Assembly (NCBI RefSeq): GCF_032670585.1
Contig: NZ_JAVQHL010000002.1
Location: 992,001-1,056,000, forward strand
Reading direction: 5' to 3'
Length of the DNA stretch: 64,000 bases
Source of the DNA: Ostreiculturibacter nitratireducens
GTDB lineage: Bacteria > Pseudomonadota > Alphaproteobacteria > Rhodobacterales > Rhodobacteraceae
Positions 58,771 through 64,000 of the stretch are shown piece after piece. The position numbers and the translations under genes are program-made. Position 1 is the first letter of the stretch. Each line of letters opens with the position of its first letter. The notes below the pieces were generated by a model that saw only the letters and a list, made by a program, of their open reading frames with translations, had not been told where the DNA came from and searched no databases.

Positions 58771-59997
58771 CTATTCCGCCGCGTGGCTGAGGCGGTCCTC
58801 ACCCTTGTAGAGGTAATCGCGCGTCAGCGGGACCGCTTCCTGGTGGCGGGCAAGCTGGAACTGGAAGACGACCTGCCTGTCATGCCGGAACGTGAGTTCC
58901 GATCCGATCAAGTAGTAGCGCCACATGCGGCAGAAGCGGTCGTCGTAGATTTCGCGCACCTTGTCGACGTTCTCCATGAAGCGGCTGTGCCAGTGCTTCA
59001 GCGTCTCGGCGTAGTGCAGGCGCCAGACCTCGATGTCGGTGGCAATGAGGTCCGCCTTCTGGACGGCCTTCATGACTTCGGACATCGCGGGGACATAGCC
59101 GCCGGGGAAGATGTATTTCGCGATGAAGGGGCTGGTATCGCCCGGTGGGCTGGTCCGGCCAATCGTGTGGATCAGCGCGACGCCATCTTCGGTCAGCTTG
59201 TTTCGCACATGCGTGAAGTACTCCAGGTAGTGCGGCACACCCACATGTTCGAACATGCCGACCGAAACGATGCGGTCGAAGACGTCGTCGACGTGGCGAT
59301 AGTCCATCAGCCGGAATTCCACCCTGTCGTCCAGCCCGGCCTTTCGTGCCCGTGCGGATGCGACGCGCTGCTGCTCCTCCGACAGTGTGACCCCCAGGAC
59401 ATTGACGCCGAAGTCGCGCGCGAGCGTCAGGCCCAGCCCACCCCAGCCGCATCCGATGTCAAGGACGCGCATGCCCGGCTCAAGCAGAAGCTTGCCGGCG
59501 ATATGCGCCTTCTTCTGCATCTGAGCCCGTTCAAGCGTGTCATCCGGGGAGCGGAAGTAGGCGCAGCTGTACTGCCGGTCCTCGTCCAGAAAGAGATCGT
59601 AGAGGGTGCCGGAAAGGTCATAGTGATGCGCGACGTTGGACCGCGCGCGGCCCACCGGGTTCCATTGGCGCGTCAGTCGCAGCGCTCGGCGCCAGGCTTC
59701 GAGTGGGCGCTGGAACCACGCGAAGGACGACTTGGACCTGTTGAGGATGGCGAGGGACAGGAAGGAATAGAGATCGTCGTTCGCGATCGTGAGCTTTCCG
59801 TCCATGTAGGCCTCGCCGACCGCCATGTCGGGATTGAGAACGATCCGCCTCGGCAAATCGGGATCGTTGAGTGTCACGGAAACCTTCGGATCCCCGCCGT
59901 CGCCGTAGCTTCGACAGGTGCCGTCGGGCAGGGCCAGATCGATGCTTCCCTGCACCACAAACCGCCGCATCATGTGGTCAAGGAGTTTTTCCCACAT
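58771..59997 (-). CDS. cfa: Cyclopropane-fatty-acyl-phospholipid synthase
   Basis: 408 residues. N-terminal lipid-binding region, then NVAHHYDLSGTLYDLFLDED, YSCAYFRSPDDTLERAQ, SAM site VLDIGCGWGGLGLTLA, GVTLSEEQ and SVGMFEHVGVPHYLEYF; all are standard CFA synthase blocks. It adds a methylene group from SAM to unsaturated acyl chains in the membrane. The 5' leader holds a 7-bp hairpin. A close homologue with other acyl-chain modification is possible. Confidence 0.9.
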   Translation of the reverse strand: MWEKLLDHMMRRFVVQGSIDLALPDGTCRSYGDGGDPKVSVTLNDPDLPRRIVLNPDMAVGEAYMDGKLTIANDDLYSFLSLAILNRSKSSFAWFQRPLEAWRRALRLTRQWNPVGRARSNVAHHYDLSGTLYDLFLDEDRQYSCAYFRSPDDTLERAQMQKKAHIAGKLLLEPGMRVLDIGCGWGGLGLTLARDFGVNVLGVTLSEEQQRVASARARKAGLDDRVEFRLMDYRHVDDVFDRIVSVGMFEHVGVPHYLEYFTHVRNKLTEDGVALIHTIGRTSPPGDTSPFIAKYIFPGGYVPAMSEVMKAVQKADLIATDIEVWRLHYAETLKHWHSRFMENVDKVREIYDDRFCRMWRYYLIGSELTFRHDRQVVFQFQLARHQEAVPLTRDYLYKGEDRLSHAAE

Positions 59998-60019
59998 TGC
60001 CCCACCCTTGCGCGAATTC

Positions 60020-60037
60020 GCGGCCCAAGAGGGCCGC
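60020..60037 (-). promoter_or_regulatory. Hairpin in the cfa leader
   Basis: GCGGCCC-AAGA-GGGCCGC, a perfect 7-bp stem 22 bases upstream of the cfa start codon, within the region that should be its 5' untranslated leader. It could influence translation; no T-run is present. Confidence 0.4.
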
Positions 60038-60118
60038 AGTCCCTTGTCCGTTGATAATACTGCACGATTTCGCCCAAGGAATCAAAGGCCATCGGAAAGA
60101 CCGGTCGCGTGGGCTCCC

Positions 60119-60147
60119 TTGACTTCCGCGCGCGGTCAATGTGTATC
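60119..60147 (+). promoter_or_regulatory. Promoter candidate for aspS
   Basis: TTGACT at 60119–60124 and TGTATC at 60142–60147, 17 bp apart. The −35 is good and the −10 mediocre. The transcript would start about 30 bases before the aspS start. Confidence 0.5.
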
Positions 60148-60184
60148 GGCGCGGACCACAAAGGACCGTCCGAAGGGGGCACCC

Positions 60185-61966
60185 ATGCACGCCTATCGCA
60201 GCCATACCTGCGCGGAACTCACGAAGGCCCATGCGGGGCAGGAGGTCCGGCTTTCGGGCTGGGTGCACCGCGTGCGGGACCACGGGGGCGTGCTGTTCAT
60301 CGACCTGCGCGACCATTACGGGATGACGCAGGTCCTCGCCGATCCCGACAGCCCGGCCTTCAAGGCGGTAGAGAAAGTGCGCGCGGAATGGGTCATTCGC
60401 GTGGACGGCCGTGTCAAGGCGCGCGACACCGCGCTCGTGAACCCCAGGATCCCGACCGGTGAGATCGAGGTCTACATCACTGCGCTGGACGTTCTCGGGC
60501 CGTCTGACGAACTGCCGCTGCCGGTCTTCGGCGATCTCGAATACCCCGAGGAGACCCGGCTCGCCTACCGTTTCCTCGACCTGCGCCGCGAGAGCCTGCA
60601 CAACAACATCATGCTGCGGTCGCGCGTGGTCAAATCGCTCCGCGACCGGATGTGGGACGTGGGCTTCACCGAGTTCCAGACGCCGATCATCACCGCATCC
60701 TCGCCCGAGGGCGCGCGCGACTTCCTCATCCCGTCGCGGCTGCATCCGGGCAAGTTCTACGCCCTCCCGCAGGCACCCCAGCAGTTCAAGCAGCTGATCA
60801 TGGTCGCGGGCTTCGACAAGTATTTCCAGATCGCGCCCTGCTTCCGCGACGAGGACCCGCGCGCGGACCGGTCGCCAACGGACTTCTACCAGCTGGACGT
60901 CGAGATGAGCTTCGTCGAGCAGGAGGACGTCTTCGCCGCAGTGCAGCCGGTGATCCAGGGCGTGTTCGAGGAATTCGGCGGCGGGCGCGAAGTGTCGAAG
61001 GTCTGGCCTCGTATCGCCTACAAGGATTCGATGTTGTGGTATGGGACCGACAAGCCCGACCTCCGCAACCCGATCAAGATGCAGATCGTCTCCGAGCATT
61101 TCCGCGACTCGGGCTTCGCGATCTTCGCGCGCCTCCTGAACGAGGAAGGCACCGAGATCCGCGCGATCCCGGCGCCGGGCGGCGGGTCGCGCAAGTTCTG
61201 CGACCGCATGAATGCCTTCGCGCAACAGCAGGGTCTGCCCGGAATGGGCTACATCTTCTGGCGCGAGGCAGAAGACGGATCGGGCATGGAAGCCGCCGGG
61301 CCGCTCGCCAAGAACATCGGCCCCGAGCGGACCGAAGCGATCCGCACGCAGCTGAAGCTCGGCAAGGGCGACGCGGTCTTCTTCCTCGGCGGCCGTCCGG
61401 CCGATTTCGAGGCGGTCGCCGGGCGCGCGCGGAACGAGATCGGGCGCGAGCTTGGCCTGACGGAAGAGAACGTCTTCCGCTTCGCCTGGATCGTCGATTT
61501 CCCGATGTACGAGAAGGATCCCGAAACCGGGAAAGTGGACTTCAGCCACAACCCGTTCTCGATGCCGCAGGGCGGGATGGAGGCGCTGAAGGGCGATCCG
61601 CTTTCGGTTCTCGGCTACCAGTACGACCTTGCCTGCAACGGCTACGAACTCGTGTCGGGCGCGATCCGGAACCACAAGCCGGAGATCATGTTCAAGGCTT
61701 TCGAACTGGCCGGCTACCCGGCGGCCGAGGTCGAGAAGCGCTTCGGCGGGATGGTCAAGGCGTTCAAGTACGGTGCGCCGCCCCACGGTGGCTGCGCCGC
61801 GGGCATCGACCGGATGGTGATGCTGCTCGCAGATGAGCAGAACATCCGCGAGGTCATCATGTTCCCGATGAACCAGCGTGCCGAGGACCTGATGATGGGC
61901 GCACCGTCCGAGCCCACGAACGAGCAGCTTCGCGAGCTTGGGCTTCGGGTCATTCCGAAGGACTGA
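60185..61966 (+). CDS. aspS: Aspartyl-tRNA synthetase
   Basis: 593 residues, the bacterial long form. An OB-fold anticodon domain (VRLSGWVHRVRDHGGVLFID) is followed by class II motif 2 (FQIAPCFRDEDPRADRSPT), the GAD insertion domain around 290–420, and motif 3 (GAPPHGGCAAGIDRMVMLL). It charges tRNA-Asp. Whether it also charges tRNA-Asn is not decided here. GAAGGGGG precedes the ATG at 60185. Its 3' end overlaps the convergent LysR gene by 17 bp. Confidence 0.98.
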   Translation: MHAYRSHTCAELTKAHAGQEVRLSGWVHRVRDHGGVLFIDLRDHYGMTQVLADPDSPAFKAVEKVRAEWVIRVDGRVKARDTALVNPRIPTGEIEVYITALDVLGPSDELPLPVFGDLEYPEETRLAYRFLDLRRESLHNNIMLRSRVVKSLRDRMWDVGFTEFQTPIITASSPEGARDFLIPSRLHPGKFYALPQAPQQFKQLIMVAGFDKYFQIAPCFRDEDPRADRSPTDFYQLDVEMSFVEQEDVFAAVQPVIQGVFEEFGGGREVSKVWPRIAYKDSMLWYGTDKPDLRNPIKMQIVSEHFRDSGFAIFARLLNEEGTEIRAIPAPGGGSRKFCDRMNAFAQQQGLPGMGYIFWREAEDGSGMEAAGPLAKNIGPERTEAIRTQLKLGKGDAVFFLGGRPADFEAVAGRARNEIGRELGLTEENVFRFAWIVDFPMYEKDPETGKVDFSHNPFSMPQGGMEALKGDPLSVLGYQYDLACNGYELVSGAIRNHKPEIMFKAFELAGYPAAEVEKRFGGMVKAFKYGAPPHGGCAAGIDRMVMLLADEQNIREVIMFPMNQRAEDLMMGAPSEPTNEQLRELGLRVIPKD

Positions 61967-62915
61967 AGGTCGGGGCTCCGATCGCGGGGTCCCAATCCGC
62001 CTCCGAGATGCGCCATTTTCGGCGTGTCGTCTCGTTGAGTTCGATCAGGAAATCCTCGAAGACCCGGAGCTTCCGGGGCTTCAGCCTGTGGCGCGGGTGC
62101 AGGATGCGCAACTCCACTCCCTGGGGCCGGAAGCTGTTGAGCACGGGGACGAGGCGCCCCGATCGGATCTCGTTGTAGACGAGGTAACTTGCCACCTGCA
62201 GAAGCCCCCCGCCGCGGCTCGCGGCGGCGACGCCCGCCTCCGCGCTTTCAAAGGCGAGCGGGCCCCCAGGCATTTGGACGACGGCTTCCTCGCCTTCCCG
62301 GAACCGCCATGGAACCGGGGCGCCGGTCGCCGAGGACAGGATCGCGACGGTGGCGTGGTTGGCGAGGTCGGCGGGGACCTTCGGCGCACCCCGCGCCGCC
62401 AGGTAGGCGGGCGAGGCGACGGTGAGGACGGGCAGGCGGCCGACGGAACGCGCGGTCAGATCGCGGTCGGGCACTTCGCCCGCGAAGACTGCGGCATCCA
62501 GCCGGTCTCCGACAAAATCGGGCAAGCTGTTGCGCGACAGGATGTGGACTTCGACTTCCGGGTAAGTCTCGATGAAGCTTGGAAGCGCAGGGGCCAGGAT
62601 GGCGCGGGCAAGTCCCGGCGGGATCTGCACGCGCAGGAGCCCGCGCGGCGAACGCTCGGCCGAGCCGATGTCATCCTCCAGCATGGTCACGTCGTCGAGG
62701 ATCTTCCGTGCGCGTTCCGCGTAGGCGCGGCCGTCTTCGGTGAGGCGCAGGCTCCGCGTCGTGCGCTCGACCAGCTGGACACCGAGGTGGCGCTCGAGTT
62801 CCTTCAGGATCGCGCTTGCCGCGCCCTTCGCATAGCCGAGATCCTCGCTCGCGGCCGTCAGGCTTCCGAGTTCGGCCACCCTGAGGAAGACGCGCATAGC
62901 CCGTAGGTGGTCCAT
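61950..62915 (-). CDS. LysR-family transcription regulator
   Basis: 321 residues. N-terminal winged helix (MRVFLRVAELGSLTAASEDLG, ILKELERHLGVQLVERTTRS) and a substrate-binding domain (LPSFIETYPEVEVHILSRN, RLDAAVFAGEVPDRDLTARS) of the CrgA-like group. It is divergent from the hemerythrin-like gene with 119 bp between starts, so it may control it. The effector is unknown. Confidence 0.92.
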   Translation of the reverse strand: MDHLRAMRVFLRVAELGSLTAASEDLGYAKGAASAILKELERHLGVQLVERTTRSLRLTEDGRAYAERARKILDDVTMLEDDIGSAERSPRGLLRVQIPPGLARAILAPALPSFIETYPEVEVHILSRNSLPDFVGDRLDAAVFAGEVPDRDLTARSVGRLPVLTVASPAYLAARGAPKVPADLANHATVAILSSATGAPVPWRFREGEEAVVQMPGGPLAFESAEAGVAAASRGGGLLQVASYLVYNEIRSGRLVPVLNSFRPQGVELRILHPRHRLKPRKLRVFEDFLIELNETTRRKWRISEADWDPAIGAPTFSPSE

Positions 62916-63034
62916 CGATTGTCCGAAAATGTCAGAGACTGAAACCGAGTATCGCTGGGTTTTCGCAACTTGGGAATGGGCTAATGCAGCCCAATCCGGC
63001 CCGGCCGATCGGGCAAAGACAAGGGAGACAAGAA

Positions 63035-63724
63035 ATGAACGCTGAAACGCCGGTCAAGGTCGAAGCCGAGGACCTGTACTACGGGGTGCACAAGGGCATC
63101 CGCCTTGCCAACGCGCGCATGCTCGTGCGGCTCGGGTCCGTGGACCCGACGGACGAAAAGGCGCTGGCCGAGACGCTCAAGGCCCTCGAACAGCATCTCG
63201 AGATGAGCCTGAGCCACCTCGTTCATGAAAACCACCAAATCCACACGGCGCTGGAAAGCCGCTGCCCGGGAGCGACCCATGACGCAGGCGACGACCACGA
63301 ACATCACGAAGAATCCTTTGTCGAACTTCGGCGCCTGGCAGCCGAAGTTGCAGGCGCCGGAGCCGACCGTCCGAAGCGGCTGCGCCGGCTGTACCAGCGC
63401 TTCGCCCTGTTCGTCGCGGACGACCTCGCCCACATGCACGAGGAAGAAACCAAGCTGATGCCGCTGATCGAGGCCAACTTCACGCCGGAGGAGATCGTCG
63501 GCATCCGGGAGCGGATCGTCGCCGACATCGAGCCCGACATGATGGTTCGTTTCATGCGGGCGATGCTCGCCGCCGCGACCGAGACAGAGCGGCGCGAGAT
63601 GGTCGGTGGTATGCAGGCGGGCATGCCGACCGAGGTCTTCTCCGGAATGATGACCGCGGTCAGCGGGGCGCCATGGGTGCCGGGTGACTGGGCCGGACTC
63701 GGCCGTGCGCTCGCTGCGGCCTGA
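63035..63724 (+). CDS. Hemerythrin-like (HHE) domain protein
   Basis: 229 residues, helical and rich in His and Glu in the pattern of HHE proteins: H19 in GVHKGIR, SHLVHENHQIHTALE, DHEHHEESFVEL, and ADDLAHMHEEETKLMPLIE. A di-iron site binding oxygen or NO is likely. The tail (DMMVRFMRAMLAAATE, GMQAGMPTEVFSGMM) is less typical. Cytosolic. AAGGGAG precedes the ATG at 63035. It is divergent from a LysR gene, its probable regulator. Confidence 0.78.
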   Translation: MNAETPVKVEAEDLYYGVHKGIRLANARMLVRLGSVDPTDEKALAETLKALEQHLEMSLSHLVHENHQIHTALESRCPGATHDAGDDHEHHEESFVELRRLAAEVAGAGADRPKRLRRLYQRFALFVADDLAHMHEEETKLMPLIEANFTPEEIVGIRERIVADIEPDMMVRFMRAMLAAATETERREMVGGMQAGMPTEVFSGMMTAVSGAPWVPGDWAGLGRALAAA

Positions 63725-63740
63725 GGCAGCGCGGGCGAGA

Positions 63741-63775
63741 AAAGCAGACGGGCGGGTGCAATGCGCCCGCCCGTC
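63741..63775 (-). terminator. Terminator of the small membrane-protein gene
   Basis: Perfect 10-bp stem GACGGGCGGG / CCCGCCCGTC with a nine-base loop; read on the minus strand it is followed by TGCTTTTCTC. It lies 38 bases past the stop of the small leftward gene and may also stop the rightward hemerythrin-like transcript. Confidence 0.65.
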
Positions 63776-63812
63776 GTGCGTCAGGTCACGGGCTCGGCGC
63801 CCGCGGACCTTC

Positions 63813-63941
63813 TCAGAAAGCCGAGGCGGCCGTCGCCCCGATCGAGAAGGTCAGTGACAGGAGCCCGATCGCGAAGACCGTCCAGTGGGCCGCGGCGCTG
63901 AGCTTTCCGTCGCGGGCGAGCTTGCGGATCCTTTCGCGCAT
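63813..63941 (-). CDS. Small single-pass membrane protein, 42 residues
   Basis: A short frame on the minus strand encodes 42 residues: a basic N-terminus (MRERIRKLARDGKL) followed by one hydrophobic helix (HWTVFAIGLLSLTFSIGATA) and a short end (ASAF). AAGGAG lies eight bases before the ATG, and a strong terminator lies downstream, so it looks like a real small gene. I do not recognise the family; the positive-inside layout suggests an inner membrane protein with its N-terminus in the cytoplasm. The promoter is probably near or beyond the window edge. Confidence 0.6.
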   Translation of the reverse strand: MRERIRKLARDGKLSAAAHWTVFAIGLLSLTFSIGATAASAF

Positions 63942-64000
63942 GGCTTTCACTCCTTGGTCCCCCTCGCAGCCTTGCAGCTGCTTGCGGGACAAGGCTGGGC

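Overview
This window is chromosomal DNA from a high-GC alphaproteobacterium, most likely a member of the Rhodobacteraceae (Rhodobacterales). The support is the G/C-rich third codon positions throughout, an F1-only ATP synthase operon (atpHAGDC with no F0 genes beside it), a hisC–tyrC pair, a fused sulfate adenylyltransferase/APS kinase, and several small alphaproteobacterial families (DUF2125, DUF1150, DUF465, a UbiK-like factor). I see no insertion sequence, prophage, integrase, CRISPR array, rRNA or tRNA. Base composition does not shift anywhere I could see, so this reads as ordinary core genome with some poorly characterised core genes.

Layout. 1–3.4 kb: the 3' end of a solute-binding protein, a LysM-fused paralogue of it, and a convergent dynamin-like GTPase. 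3.8–5.7 kb: a two-gene YdcZ-type membrane protein pair, then rpsD with a clear promoter, a structured leader and a terminator. 5.9–9.8 kb: hisC–tyrC–extensin-like peptidase with ATGA overlaps, facing a DUF2125 gene. 9.9–13.8 kb: ChaC, then a MotA/MotB-like pair with a very long coiled coil and an NTF2-like gene. 13.9–18 kb: clpA, gloB and a methyltransferase. 18.2–23.2 kb: atpHAGDC. 23.4–32.6 kb: H-type lectin, prs, a DsbA-like isomerase with an alpha/beta hydrolase, a long leftward run (HAD hydrolase, MaoC hydratase, ribF, YcgN-like, threonine aldolase), ppaC and a TraB/GumN protein. 32.6–34.8 kb: groESL under a CIRCE operator. 34.9–38.8 kb: a membrane protein with a repetitive beta-helix-like domain, two acetyltransferases, a shortened GreB-like factor, a Nudix enzyme and a secreted lipase-like hydrolase. 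38.9–42.3 kb: purEK, DUF465, hsp20–DUF1150, cytochrome b561. 42.4–50.2 kb: sat-cysC, a methyltransferase/HxlR divergent pair, trxB/Lrp divergent pair, and lgt–NDUFAF7-like–pgeF. 50.3–57.6 kb: UbiK-like, a structured intergenic stretch, YbjN, proC–csaA-like–hydroxyacid dehydrogenase, tdk, carB. 58–64 kb: CPBP protease homologue, cfa, aspS, LysR/hemerythrin-like divergent pair, and a 42-residue membrane protein.

Functional themes: ATP synthesis (F1), nucleotide precursors (prs, purEK, carB, tdk), amino acids (hisC, tyrC, proC), translation (rpsD, aspS), protein quality control (clpA, groESL, hsp20), envelope work (lgt, pgeF, extensin-like, MotA/B-like pair, cfa) and redox homeostasis (trxB, gloB, ChaC, hemerythrin-like). 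Regulation visible in the sequence includes CIRCE/HrcA control of groESL, a heat-shock-type promoter at hsp20, and palindromes or repeats between divergent regulator/target pairs.

I did not find a clear new defence or mobile system. The best candidates for new biology are the structured DNA upstream of the YbjN gene, the tandem GNRA hairpins in the rpsD leader, the GreB-like factor with a missing catalytic tip, the MotA/MotB-like coiled-coil machine, and the LysM-tethered solute-binding protein without a permease.
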